From positions 1 through 15,400 of the forward strand of contig JBBQUN010000099.1 of assembly GCA_038212405.1 (NCBI GenBank): a stretch of 15,400 nucleotides of DNA, in the 5' to 3' direction. Below the pieces are notes generated by a model. The model had not been told where the DNA came from, did not search any database, and saw nothing but the letters and a program-made list of their open reading frames with translations. Numbering within the stretch: the stretch's first letter is position 1; each line of letters opens with the position of its first letter. The stretch is from JBBQUN01 sp038212405. Lineage in GTDB: Bacteria; Actinomycetota; Acidimicrobiia; Acidimicrobiales; SZUA-35. Below are positions 4,966-12,718 of this stretch, in pieces. The position numbers and the translations under genes were made by a program.

Positions 4966-6873
4966 ATGACCGATTCGAACCCCCAGGGTTCCGACCCAGC
5001 GATGCCGCAACGGCCGATGCGCCCAGGAGCCGATCCAGCGCCGCCGGCCCAACCGCCGCAGCAGCCGTCATACGCGCCGCCGACCCCGCAATCGCCACCG
5101 GTACCGCAGCAGGCTCCTCCCACGTACCAGCAGCCAACGGCGCCGGTGTCGTACCCGCCGCCCTCCAATTACCCGCCTCCGCAGAGCGGCCCGCCGCAAC
5201 AGCCGAACTTCCAGCCAGGCTTTGGCGGCGGTCAGCCGCCTTTCCAGCCGCCCGGCTACGGCGGTGGTGGGGGAGGCGAAGGGAGCGGTGGCATGCCACC
5301 GACCGAATCAGGCGGGGGCCGAGGGCTGTGGCTCGTGCTCGGTGGGGTCGTGGGTGCGCTGATTCTTGGTGTTGGCGGGTTCCTCGCCCTGAGCGGTGGT
5401 GACGACGACAAGCCCAATGTCATCGCCGACAGCCAAACCACCACGACAACAGCGTCATCGACAACCGCAAGTGGTGGCGATGACACGACGACGACCGCCG
5501 ATCTGCCTGATCCGGTGACGACTGATCTCGTTGCCACTTCGGTGGTGCAGATTTTCCCCGCCGTCAACGGGACCCCGATATGCCAGGGCTCAGGGACCAT
5601 CGTCAGCGGTGACGGCTTGATCGTCACCAATGCCCATGTGGTCGAACAGTTCGGTGAATGTGGTTACGAGGAGCTGCAGATCGCCATCACGTCGTCGGCT
5701 GATTCGGCGCCCGAAGTGCGCTACCTGGCCGAGGTCTACGCGCTCGACCGGGCGCTCGACCTCGCAGTGATCGGCATTGCGTACGATCTCGACGGCAATC
5801 CGATCGAAGTATCGGATTTGCCGACGATCACGATCGGCGATTCCGATCTGGTTGGTCTGGGCGACCAGATCCGTATTCTCGGTTACCCGTCGCTCGGTGG
5901 CGACACCATCACGTTCACCAGCGGTTCGGTCTCTGGTTTCACCGCCGAAGCCGGCATCGCCGATCGGGCATTCATCAAGACCGACGCCACGATCTCTGGC
6001 GGTAACAGCGGCGGCCTCGCCATCAACGATGCGTTCGAGATGATTGGCATCCCCACCCAGGCATCAGGCGGCGCGAACCTCGACGTCGCAGACTGCCGGG
6101 TGGTCACCGACACCAACGGCGACGGGGTCACCGACGAACTCGACTCCTGCATTCCCATCGGAGGCTTCATCAATGGGATCCGACCCGTGAACCTCGCTCG
6201 CGGCCTGATCGACGCGGCCGCCGCTCGAGTGCCGGTCCAACAAGAGGCGCCACCAGCCCCGGGCAGCGTCGACGGGGAGTTCTTCAACATCGCCATGACC
6301 TCGGCGATCGGGGAAGACGACCTTCCCGTCGATGACGTGAAGGTCTTGCCCTCCGGCGCCGCCCAGGTCTGTGGCACCTTCGACTACGAAGGCATGGTCG
6401 ACGGCACCGTTTGGGATGCGCTGTGGTCGATCGACGGCGAGTTCATCGAAGACATCTCGATCGTCGGCTCCGAATGGATCGGGGGACCCGAGGGCGTGAG
6501 CTGGTGGGTCTGCGCCTACGGCGACGTCGGTGGCCTCCCCGATGGCATGTACGAACTCCAGCTCTACATCCAGGATGAGTTCGCCAGCTCGAACACCGTG
6601 CGCATCGGCGGGCCGGGGCTCGTGGAATTCACGGTGGTCAATGACACCGATCAGCCCGTGTGTTACCTCCAGGTTGCGCCGATGCTCGCCAACGGCTGGG
6701 GCCCCGACGACCTCGGCGCCGAGCAGACCATGGCCCCTGGCGAAGAGGTCACGTTGCAGCTGCCTCCTGACCAATACGACTTCAAAGGTCAAGACTGCGA
6801 CTTCAATCCCGGCACCGAGGTCTATGAGATCGTCATCGTCGGTGGCGAACGAGTGCTCCTCTCGGGCAGCTGA
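4966..6873 (+). CDS. Membrane-anchored trypsin-like serine protease with C-terminal beta domains
   Basis: 635 aa; the start is supported by GAGGGA seven bases upstream. Residues 1-118 are a Pro/Gln/Gly-rich cytoplasmic tail. One membrane helix (about 120-142) follows, then an Asp- and Thr-rich linker (145-180) and a chymotrypsin/HtrA-like protease domain (about 183-420). The likely triad is His224 (TNAHVV), Asp265 (ALDLAV) and Ser348 (GGNSGG). Between the Ser and the end of the domain is a calcium-loop-like DTNGDGVTDELD (382-393), flanked by Cys377 and Cys395. Cys206 and Cys232 may form another disulfide. No PDZ domain is evident. The C-terminus has two beta-rich modules (about 436-548 and 553-633); the last, with NDTDQPVCYLQV and a GWGPDDLG segment, resembles a module seen on other bacterial surface proteins. 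The protease would act outside the membrane; its substrate is unknown. Confidence 0.85.
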   Translation: MTDSNPQGSDPAMPQRPMRPGADPAPPAQPPQQPSYAPPTPQSPPVPQQAPPTYQQPTAPVSYPPPSNYPPPQSGPPQQPNFQPGFGGGQPPFQPPGYGGGGGGEGSGGMPPTESGGGRGLWLVLGGVVGALILGVGGFLALSGGDDDKPNVIADSQTTTTTASSTTASGGDDTTTTADLPDPVTTDLVATSVVQIFPAVNGTPICQGSGTIVSGDGLIVTNAHVVEQFGECGYEELQIAITSSADSAPEVRYLAEVYALDRALDLAVIGIAYDLDGNPIEVSDLPTITIGDSDLVGLGDQIRILGYPSLGGDTITFTSGSVSGFTAEAGIADRAFIKTDATISGGNSGGLAINDAFEMIGIPTQASGGANLDVADCRVVTDTNGDGVTDELDSCIPIGGFINGIRPVNLARGLIDAAAARVPVQQEAPPAPGSVDGEFFNIAMTSAIGEDDLPVDDVKVLPSGAAQVCGTFDYEGMVDGTVWDALWSIDGEFIEDISIVGSEWIGGPEGVSWWVCAYGDVGGLPDGMYELQLYIQDEFASSNTVRIGGPGLVEFTVVNDTDQPVCYLQVAPMLANGWGPDDLGAEQTMAPGEEVTLQLPPDQYDFKGQDCDFNPGTEVYEIVIVGGERVLLSGS

Positions 6874-6878
6874 GGTCG

Positions 6879-6916
6879 GGATCACCCATTCCCCGATCGG
6901 GGGATGGGAATGATCC
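6879..6916 (+). terminator. Compound hairpin after the protease gene
   Basis: The inner stem pairs 6885-6894 with 6899-6908 (10 bp with one G-U wobble, GATC loop). The outer stem pairs GGATCA (6879-6884) with TGATCC (6911-6916), leaving a two-base AA bulge. It begins five bases after the stop codon at 6873. There is no T-tract, as is common in high-GC actinobacteria. Confidence 0.65.
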
Positions 6917-6970
6917 ATCGTTATCGTGGTTGGGTACGGACACGACCGGCCCCCTGAGGAGCACAAGACC

Positions 6971-7615
6971 TTGAGCACCACCGATCTCGATCCAACGAAC
7001 ATCGACACCCCCATTCTTGCGGTGAGCGGCGAGGCCCTGGCCACCGTGCTCGACGTGCGAGCATCCGAAGACGATCCGGCAGGCACGGCGCTGCGCGTCG
7101 AGATCACCGGTTCGAACATGACCGAGTACCAGTACGCACTGGAGCTGATGGCCATCAGCGAAGCGGCCGACGATGACGCCATCTATCCCCAAGGCGAGCA
7201 CGGTGAGCTCACCGTCATCATCCCGGCGAACTCGGTCGAGAAGATGCAGGGCTCCACCCTCGACGTCCCGGCCAATGCCGGTGCTGGTGGACTGGTGATA
7301 CGCAACCCGAATCAGCCAAATCCGCTGGCGGGCCTCGACCTCGAACTCGAGGGTGAACTTCCGCAGAAGGTGCAGGCCGTCCTGGATCAGGCGGTCAATC
7401 CGGCGCTGGCGTCCCATGGTGGGTATGCGAGCTTGGCCGGGGTCGACGACACCAAGGTCTACGTCACGATGGGCGGTGGCTGCCAGGGCTGTGCCGCCAG
7501 TGCGATGACGCTGCAAGAGGGCATCAAGACGATGCTGATGGACGCGCTCCCCGAGATCACCGAAGTGCTCGACGCCACCGACCACACCGCAGGCGAGAAC
7601 CCTTTCTACAGCTGA
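6971..7615 (+). CDS. NfuA-like Fe-S cluster scaffold/carrier (NifU C-terminal domain)
   Basis: The start is TTG 6971, with AGGAG nine bases upstream; a longer frame from 6926 lacks a ribosome site. The product is 214 aa. The N-terminal half (about 15-115) looks like a HesB/IscA (A-type) domain without clear conserved Cys, as in NfuA. Residues about 130-205 are a NifU domain with VQAVLDQAVNPALASHGGYA (134-153) and GGGCQGCAAS, whose Cys171 and Cys174 form the CxxC that binds a 4Fe-4S cluster between two subunits. The family delivers clusters to apo-proteins in the cytoplasm. It stands alone between two hairpins, so it is probably monocistronic; TATCGT at 6922-6927 is a weak -10 candidate. The tail GENPFY is typical of actinobacterial members. 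Confidence 0.85.
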   Translation: MSTTDLDPTNIDTPILAVSGEALATVLDVRASEDDPAGTALRVEITGSNMTEYQYALELMAISEAADDDAIYPQGEHGELTVIIPANSVEKMQGSTLDVPANAGAGGLVIRNPNQPNPLAGLDLELEGELPQKVQAVLDQAVNPALASHGGYASLAGVDDTKVYVTMGGGCQGCAASAMTLQEGIKTMLMDALPEITEVLDATDHTAGENPFYS

Positions 7616-7617
7616 AG

Positions 7618-7638
7618 CGGTGCCGCTCGACGGCACCG
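7618..7638. terminator. Hairpin terminator between convergent nfuA-like gene and folD
   Basis: CGGTGCCG (7618-7625) and CGGCACCG (7631-7638) form a perfect 8-bp stem with a 5-base loop, two bases after the stop codon at 7615. There is no T-tract. In the 58-bp convergent gap it could serve both directions. Confidence 0.6.
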
Positions 7639-7673
7639 ATCATTCAGCGGAGGGTCGCGCCGTCTGGGGTCGT

Positions 7674-8579
7674 TCAGTCGGGGAATGCTCCGAGCATGCG
7701 TGCTGCCGAGAGGGTGTTCTCGAGCACGCAGGCGATGGTCATCGGGCCGGTGCCGCCCGGCATCGGGGTGATGGCGCCCGCCACCGCCTGAACGGCATCG
7801 AAATCGACGTCGCCAACGATGCCCGCCTCGCTGCGGGAAACGCCAACGTCGATGACCGCTGCCCCCGGTTTGACGTGGTCGGGGGTGATCATGCGTGCGC
7901 TACCGGCCGCGGCAACGATGATGTCGGCCTCTCGGCACACCTCGATCATGTTGGTGGTGCGCGAGTGGGCCAGGGTGACGGTGGCATCGGTGCCCCGACG
8001 GGCGAACAGCAATTGCATTGGTAGCCCAACCAAAGTGGAACGCCCGATCACGACCGCCCGCTTGCCCGACGTCTCGATGCCATAGCGCTGGAGTAGACGG
8101 ATGACGCCAAGGGGCGTTGCCGGGACGTGGCCTGGCAGGTCCCGGACCAGGCGGCCGAGCGACTGGGTGGTGAGTCCGTCGACATCCTTCGCTGCCGGGA
8201 GCATGGCCAGCACCGGTTCGGGATCGAGGTGTGGTGGCATCGGCAGCTGGCACAGAATGCCATGAACACCGGGGTCGGCGACCAGCTCGGCGACGGCGTC
8301 TTCGACCTGCTGTTGGGTCGCGTTTTGGGGCAGCCCGACGTGCCGAGACACCATGCCTGCTTCCTCGGCCTTGCGATGCTTCATCCGCACGTAGATCTGG
8401 CTCGGTTTGTCGTCGCCGACCAGCACCGTCGTGAGGCACACGGGTGGACTGCCCGCGGCCGCAATGGTGGTGGCCAGTTCGAGCACGGTTTCATCACGCA
8501 GCCGGTTGCCGTCGAGCAACACCGCACCACCCGGGGTGTGGTCGATCGGGCGATCAGAGGTTGCTCGGTCGTTGCTCAT
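7674..8579 (-). CDS. folD: FolD, methylene-THF dehydrogenase / methenyl-THF cyclohydrolase
   Basis: 301 aa, close to the family's usual 280-300 with a short N-terminal extension; GAGGA precedes the ATG. The enzyme interconverts 5,10-methylene-THF and 10-formyl-THF using NADP in the cytoplasm. Marks seen: the catalytic YVRMK (Tyr63, Lys67), GILCQLPMP (108-116, Gln111), KDVDG (131-135), the dinucleotide-binding VIGRSTLVGLP (177-187), IDVGVSR (243-249) and PGGTGPMT (274-281). Two motif positions differ from the common form (QLPLP and PGGVGPMT), but catalytic residues are kept. It is the last gene of a leftward operon, 40 bp after purU, which acts on its 10-formyl-THF product. Confidence 0.95.
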   Translation of the reverse strand: MSNDRATSDRPIDHTPGGAVLLDGNRLRDETVLELATTIAAAGSPPVCLTTVLVGDDKPSQIYVRMKHRKAEEAGMVSRHVGLPQNATQQQVEDAVAELVADPGVHGILCQLPMPPHLDPEPVLAMLPAAKDVDGLTTQSLGRLVRDLPGHVPATPLGVIRLLQRYGIETSGKRAVVIGRSTLVGLPMQLLFARRGTDATVTLAHSRTTNMIEVCREADIIVAAAGSARMITPDHVKPGAAVIDVGVSRSEAGIVGDVDFDAVQAVAGAITPMPGGTGPMTIACVLENTLSAARMLGAFPD

Positions 8580-8619
8580 TGGTTCGTCCTCGGTGTCGGG
8601 GCAGTCGCAGCGGATCCAC

Positions 8620-9465
8620 TCACGGAAAGACGATGGTCCGATTGCCGACTGTCAGAATACGGTCTTCGGCCCAATAGCGAACCGCTCGCGACAAGACCCT
8701 GCGCTCCACGTCTTGGCCAAGGCGGGTCAGCATGGCCGGGGTGTCGGCGTGGGTGACCCGCACGACGTCTTGTTCGATGATTGGGCCTTCATCGAGTTCC
8801 GCCGTCACGAAGTGGGCAGTTGCGCCGACGATCTTCACTCCTCGCTCGAACGCCTGGTGGTAGGGCCGTGCGCCCTTGAAACCAGGAAGGAACGAGTGAT
8901 GGATGTTGATCGCTCGGCCGGCCAGTTCGTTGGTCAGGTCGTCGCTGAGGATCTGCATGTAGCGAGCGAGCACGACCAGATCGATGTCGTGCTCAGCGAC
9001 GAGCTCGAGCAGCGCTGCTTCCTGCTGGGCCTTGGTGTCGGGCGTGACCGGCAGGTGGACGAACGGAATCGCCTCGTGTTCGGCCAGCGGGGCGAGGTCG
9101 GGATGATTCGAGACGATGACCGGAAGGTCGACCGCGAGCGCACCGGTTCGCCACTGATACAACAGGTCGACCAAACAATGGTCGTACTTCGAGACCATGA
9201 TCAGCACCCGCGGTCGATGCTCGAGCGGTCGTAGCGACAAGGTCGGTGTGAAGTTGACCAAACGCGCATCGAGCAGCGCCGTCATCGATGCAGCGTCGCC
9301 GGTGGCGGCGTCGAAGACCGTACGCATGCAGAAGGTCCCCGACAACGGATCGCCGAACTGGGCGTTCTCGACGATGTTGCCATCGACTTCGAGGAGGGCC
9401 GAACAAACCGCATGAACGATGCCAGGACGGTCGGGACAGGTGAGCGTCAGAACGTGGCGAGTCAC
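8620..9465 (-). CDS. purU: PurU, formyltetrahydrofolate deformylase
   Basis: 281 aa, the normal length. An N-terminal ACT domain (about 3-80, with TCPDRPGIVHAV) is followed by a formyltransferase-fold domain (about 84-281). The catalytic set is Asn187 and His189 (INIHHSFLPGFKGA) and Asp225 (ELDEGPII). It hydrolyses 10-formyl-THF to formate and THF, balancing the one-carbon pool and feeding formate to purine synthesis in species with PurT. The family's ACT domain senses Met and Gly. The start is GTG 9465, ten bases after the stop of the FKBP gene, with no clear Shine-Dalgarno, so translation is probably coupled. Pairing with folD makes a folate one-carbon operon. Confidence 0.95.
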   Translation of the reverse strand: MTRHVLTLTCPDRPGIVHAVCSALLEVDGNIVENAQFGDPLSGTFCMRTVFDAATGDAASMTALLDARLVNFTPTLSLRPLEHRPRVLIMVSKYDHCLVDLLYQWRTGALAVDLPVIVSNHPDLAPLAEHEAIPFVHLPVTPDTKAQQEAALLELVAEHDIDLVVLARYMQILSDDLTNELAGRAINIHHSFLPGFKGARPYHQAFERGVKIVGATAHFVTAELDEGPIIEQDVVRVTHADTPAMLTRLGQDVERRVLSRAVRYWAEDRILTVGNRTIVFP

Positions 9466-9475
9466 AGACGGTCGA

Positions 9476-9892
9476 TCAGGCGAAACTGACGAGTTCGACG
9501 TCGAACGTGAGCGCTTGCCCGGCGAGTCGATGATTGGCGTCGATGGTCACCGAGTCGTCGTCGACCGCAATGATCTCGGCCGGCATGTCGCCAGCCGAAA
9601 CCTGATCGCCGACCTTGATGCCCGGCGGAGCCTGCTCGGCGGGAACGGTGATGACCATGTCGTCGCGACGTTCGCCGTAGGCGTCGGCCGGTTCCATGCG
9701 GACCGTGCGCGATTCGCCGATGGCGAGGCCTCGCACTGCCTGATCGAAGCCGCTGATCACCTGGCCGGAGCCGACGACGAACTCGAGCGGCTCACGCCCG
9801 GCCGAGGAGTCGAACTGGCTGCCGTCATCGAGTGTCCCGGTGTAGTGGACGGCAACGGCATCGCCGTCGTTGGCCGTGCGGGCATCGTTCAT
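9476..9892 (-). CDS. SlyD-like FKBP-type peptidyl-prolyl isomerase
   Basis: 138 aa; GAGGAG stands about seven bases before the ATG. The FKBP fold shows VHYTGTLDDGSQFDSS (15-30) and GSGQVISGFDQAVRGL (41-56). AYG (71-73) leads into an insert-in-flap chaperone domain (about 74-119), and the chain returns with NHRLAGQALTFDVEL (120-134), the SlyD arrangement. The Cys/His-rich metal-binding tail of E. coli SlyD is absent, and there is no signal peptide, so it is cytoplasmic. It is the first gene of an operon with purU and folD; a functional link to folate enzymes is not obvious and it may be a general folding helper. Confidence 0.9.
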   Translation of the reverse strand: MNDARTANDGDAVAVHYTGTLDDGSQFDSSAGREPLEFVVGSGQVISGFDQAVRGLAIGESRTVRMEPADAYGERRDDMVITVPAEQAPPGIKVGDQVSAGDMPAEIIAVDDDSVTIDANHRLAGQALTFDVELVSFA

Positions 9893-9925
9893 GTTGGCAG
9901 CTCCTCAGCGGTTGGTGAGTCGTCA

Positions 9926-9954
9926 ACGATAGGAACGCCAGGCCACCGAGACAA
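9926..9954 (-). promoter_or_regulatory. Promoter of the slyD-like/purU/folD operon
   Basis: On the minus strand TTGTCT (9954-9949), an exact 17-bp spacer, then TATCGT (9931-9926). Transcription would start near 9919, giving a leader of about 27 bases with the GAGGAG ribosome site. Confidence 0.6.
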
Positions 9955-10065
9955 CGGGGAGCGAAGACCCGGTACTCACGCTCCAGTACACAGGGTCCGG
10001 TCCTCATAGTCCGGTGCAGGCGAGCCGAAGCTCTCGCGACCGGCGAACCCGAGGAGAGCACCGCT

Positions 10066-10914
10066 GTGGCCGACGACGAGGAGATCCACAACACCACGGT
10101 TCGGACCGTGTTGGGTTCCTCGCGTCGCGAGCACCGTTGGGACCTGGCGCACGAGGTGGACATCTCGACCGTGCTCGGCAAATCGTTCTTCGACCTTCGC
10201 CCGGCGAGGCCGATGGGCGAAGCCGACGTCGAGATCTCGATCTCGTGTTTCCTCGGCTCGGTCGAGCTCCTCGTTCCCGTTGGTACCCGAGTCACGCTCG
10301 AGGGATCGACGTTCCTCGCCGGTGCGTCGTCTGACGTATCAGGTGAGGAGGAAGTGCCGACCGAGAATGGCGATGGCGTCGATCTGGCCGTCAAAGCATT
10401 GCCACGGCTCGACATCTCGGCAACAGCGGTGCTTGGTCGAGTGCGAGTCCGCACCCCTGACCGACCCGAGCGAGCGCGGCCGGCGCGATTCGCCCGTTTC
10501 CGCCGCAAGAAGTCCAAGCCGACCGCAGCGCCGAAACGGGCCGTGGTCGACATTCTCGCTGCCTCCGACGAGGACGAGCGCATGAGGTCCTTGGCTGCGG
10601 TCAGCACCACCGCTCCCGCGCGAGCAGCGGAGCCGGCGGCTGCGGCGGTGTCGGTCTCGAGGGTGGAGCGGGCCGCGGCACCAGCACCGGCGCCCACGCA
10701 CAACGCCGTGGCGTCGGGCCGATATGGGGTCGACGCCCAGATCATCGGTTCGAACCCCTACCCCGAGATGGCAGGAGCGCCGGTCGACGCCGTCATCGCC
10801 CGGACAGCACCGAAGGCCGATGCCGGACCGGTGGACATGAGCTTCGCCAGGTCGACGCCACTTGACGACTTCGATCCAGCCGATTTTCCCGACGACGCGT
10901 CGATCGCCGGCTGA
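10066..10914 (+). CDS. LiaF-like C-terminal domain protein with Ala/Pro-rich tail
   Basis: 282 aa; GTG start with GAGGAG nine bases upstream. Residues about 10-130 resemble the cell-wall-active antibiotic response (LiaF C-terminal) beta-helix domain: short repeated strands such as EVDISTVLGKSFFDLRP (30-46), EADVEISISCFLGSVELLVP (52-71) and LDISATAVLGRVRVRT (115-130), each with the 'D/E-V/I ... G.V.V..P' rhythm. A basic patch RFARFRRKKSK (141-151) and a long low-complexity Ala/Pro/acidic tail (152-282) follow. Unlike LiaF it has no membrane segment, so it would be cytoplasmic or held by the basic patch. In Bacillus, LiaF restrains the LiaRS envelope-stress system; no kinase or regulator lies beside it here, so its role is open. 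A weak CATAGT (10005-10010) between two GTCCGGT copies may be its -10. Confidence 0.65.
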   Translation: MADDEEIHNTTVRTVLGSSRREHRWDLAHEVDISTVLGKSFFDLRPARPMGEADVEISISCFLGSVELLVPVGTRVTLEGSTFLAGASSDVSGEEEVPTENGDGVDLAVKALPRLDISATAVLGRVRVRTPDRPERARPARFARFRRKKSKPTAAPKRAVVDILAASDEDERMRSLAAVSTTAPARAAEPAAAAVSVSRVERAAAPAPAPTHNAVASGRYGVDAQIIGSNPYPEMAGAPVDAVIARTAPKADAGPVDMSFARSTPLDDFDPADFPDDASIAG

Positions 10915-10920
10915 GGCGAT
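10903..10920. terminator. Small hairpin at convergent gene ends
   Basis: ATCGCC (10903-10908) and GGCGAT (10915-10920) pair over a 6-base loop that contains the stop codon of the LiaF-like gene. The gap to the facing dehydrogenase gene is only nine bases. There is no T-tract. Confidence 0.3.
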
Positions 10921-10923
10921 TCG

Positions 10924-11736
10924 TCAGTATGCGATGCCGCCGTCGATCTTGATGATCGAACCGGTGGTGTAGCTCGATGCATCTGATGCCAGATAGAGCG
11001 CAGCGCCAACGACCTCATGCGGCAGTCCGCCGCGACGAAGTGGAATGGTCGTCTCCGCTCGCTTGGCGAACGCGTCGAGGTCCCAGGCGTCGGCGATGTC
11101 GGTCAGGAACGGGCCGGGCATGATCGTGTTGACCCGCACGCTTGGTGCGTACTCTCGGGCAAACGCACTGCTGAGCGCATTGAGGCCCGACTTCGCTGCT
11201 CCGTAGGCGGCTTCTCCCGGCGTCGGCTGGATGGCGGCGATCGAGCTGATGTTGATGATCGATCCACCGGTACCGCTGTCGGCCATTCGCTTGCCTGCCG
11301 TTGCCATGAGGCGGAACGGGCCTTTGAGGTTGACCTCGAGCACCTTGTCGTAGAGGGCTTCGGTGACATTGGCCAGTGAGTCATAGAGGGGCGACAGCCC
11401 GGCATTGTTGACCAGCACGTCGCAGCGACCGAATTCGGCGTAGACCGTCTCGATCAGTTCGTCGCACTGGTCCCAATAGCCGACGTGGCAAGCGACCGGC
11501 AGCGCTCGGCGCCCGGTCGTTGCCTCGATCTCGGTGGCGAGGAGTTCACAGGCGGGAAGCTTGCGGCTGGCGATCACCACGTCGGCACCGCAACGAGCGA
11601 ACGCTCGCACCATCTGGCGACCGAGACCTCGGCTGCCGCCGGTGACCACAGCCACCTTGCCGCTCAGGTCGAACAGATTGAGCGGCTGCTCGGTGATCTG
11701 GTCAGCAGCATCGTCGTGTGATCCAGTGCCGCTCAT
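10924..11736 (-). CDS. Short-chain dehydrogenase/reductase (SDR), classical type
   Basis: 270 aa. It has the full classical SDR set: TGGSRGLG nucleotide-binding motif (32-39), NNAG (110-113), Asn136 (EVNLKG), Ser165 (INISSIA), and Tyr178 with Lys182 (YGAAK). The ending ITG..I.IDGG is seen as TTGSIIKIDGG (257-267). The basic residue SRK (57-59) after the second strand suggests NADP(H). It would reduce or oxidise a carbonyl/alcohol substrate that cannot be named; gluconate-5-dehydrogenase-like and FabG-like members look alike at this level. The ATG overlaps the stop of the upstream oxidoreductase gene by ATGA, so the two are translated together. A 24-residue leader precedes the fold. Confidence 0.9.
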   Translation of the reverse strand: MSGTGSHDDAADQITEQPLNLFDLSGKVAVVTGGSRGLGRQMVRAFARCGADVVIASRKLPACELLATEIEATTGRRALPVACHVGYWDQCDELIETVYAEFGRCDVLVNNAGLSPLYDSLANVTEALYDKVLEVNLKGPFRLMATAGKRMADSGTGGSIINISSIAAIQPTPGEAAYGAAKSGLNALSSAFAREYAPSVRVNTIMPGPFLTDIADAWDLDAFAKRAETTIPLRRGGLPHEVVGAALYLASDASSYTTGSIIKIDGGIAY

Positions 11737-12707
11737 GGTGCGATCACGACCTTGCCGGTGGTGCGGCGGTTGTCGAGGTCGTCGAGCGCGGCGACGGCCT
11801 CTTCCAATGGGCGCACCGCATCGATCAGGGGATCGATGAGGCCGGTGCCGTAGAGCTCGCAGATGCGATCCCATCCGCGGCGCAACGCAGTGGGATCTCG
11901 ATCGAGGCTGGCACCCCAGTGCACGCCCACGATCGAGTAGTTCTTGAGGAGGATGTGATTGGCCGGAGCATCGGGAATGCGGCCACTGGTGAACCCGATG
12001 ACCAGCAAACGGCCATCCCATGCCATCGTGCGTCGCACCTGATCGAAGATGTCGCCGCCGACTGCCTCGTAGCAGACGTCGACGCCACGCCCGTCGGTTG
12101 CGGCCCTAACGGCCTCGACCACATCGACTTCTTTGTAATCGAAGGCGGCGTCGGCGCCGAGGTCGAGCACGGCCTTGACCTTGTCGGGTCCGCCGGCAAG
12201 ACCGATCACGTTGGCGCCCATCGCCTTGCCGACCTGGATGGCCGACGAGCCGACACCGCCTGCCGCCGCAGTGACGAGCATCCTTTCGCCCGGCTTCAGG
12301 TGGGCGCGCTCGTCCAGGGCGAAGACGGTCGTTCCGTAGTTGGTGAGCAGACAGGCGGCGTGCTCGAACGACATGGCATCGGGGATGGGGAAGCACGCCG
12401 GTGCGGGAAACTCCGCTTTCTCGGCCAGCCCACCATTGCCCATCACGAGCACTCGGTCACCAATCGACACCGAGGTGACGCCGTTGCCGACCGAGGAGAC
12501 GACGCCGGCGATCTCGCCGCCTGGCGTGAACGGCAGCTTGGGCTTGACTTGATAGCCGCCGCGGATCTGCAACAGGTCAGGGAACTTGAGGCCGCAGGCC
12601 TTGACGTCGATGACGACGTTGCCTGCTTGCGGCGTTGGGTCATCGACCTCGACGAGTTGGAGGACCTCGGTCGGCTCGCCGAGCTCGGTCACTTGCCATG
12701 CTCGCAT
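11733..12707 (-). CDS. NADPH:quinone oxidoreductase-type MDR (zinc-free)
   Basis: 324 aa, the family's usual length; GAGG stands nine bases before the ATG. A GroES-like N-terminal domain (about 1-125, with ACGLKFPDLLQIRGGY and PFTPGGEIAGVV) is followed by a Rossmann domain with AAAGGVGSSAIQ (147-158). The Cys/His zinc ligands of alcohol dehydrogenases are missing, placing it with quinone oxidoreductase-like enzymes. Such enzymes reduce quinones or enoyl/enone substrates with NADPH; the substrate is not deducible. It lies between the TetR gene (118 bp upstream) and the SDR (ATGA overlap), and is likely controlled by that TetR protein. Confidence 0.9.
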   Translation of the reverse strand: MRAWQVTELGEPTEVLQLVEVDDPTPQAGNVVIDVKACGLKFPDLLQIRGGYQVKPKLPFTPGGEIAGVVSSVGNGVTSVSIGDRVLVMGNGGLAEKAEFPAPACFPIPDAMSFEHAACLLTNYGTTVFALDERAHLKPGERMLVTAAAGGVGSSAIQVGKAMGANVIGLAGGPDKVKAVLDLGADAAFDYKEVDVVEAVRAATDGRGVDVCYEAVGGDIFDQVRRTMAWDGRLLVIGFTSGRIPDAPANHILLKNYSIVGVHWGASLDRDPTALRRGWDRICELYGTGLIDPLIDAVRPLEEAVAALDDLDNRRTTGKVVIAP

Positions 12708-12718
12708 GGTGCTACCTC

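Noticed and set aside
9825..10745. 306-codon minus-strand frame over the LiaF-like gene
   Set aside because: Ser/Arg/Ala-rich with no recognisable domain; it also overlaps the start of the FKBP gene. The plus-strand frame has a ribosome site and domain rhythm.
11737..12021. N-terminal extension of the SDR
   Set aside because: It overlaps the MDR gene out of frame; the ATGA junction and SDR domain limits support the start at 11736.
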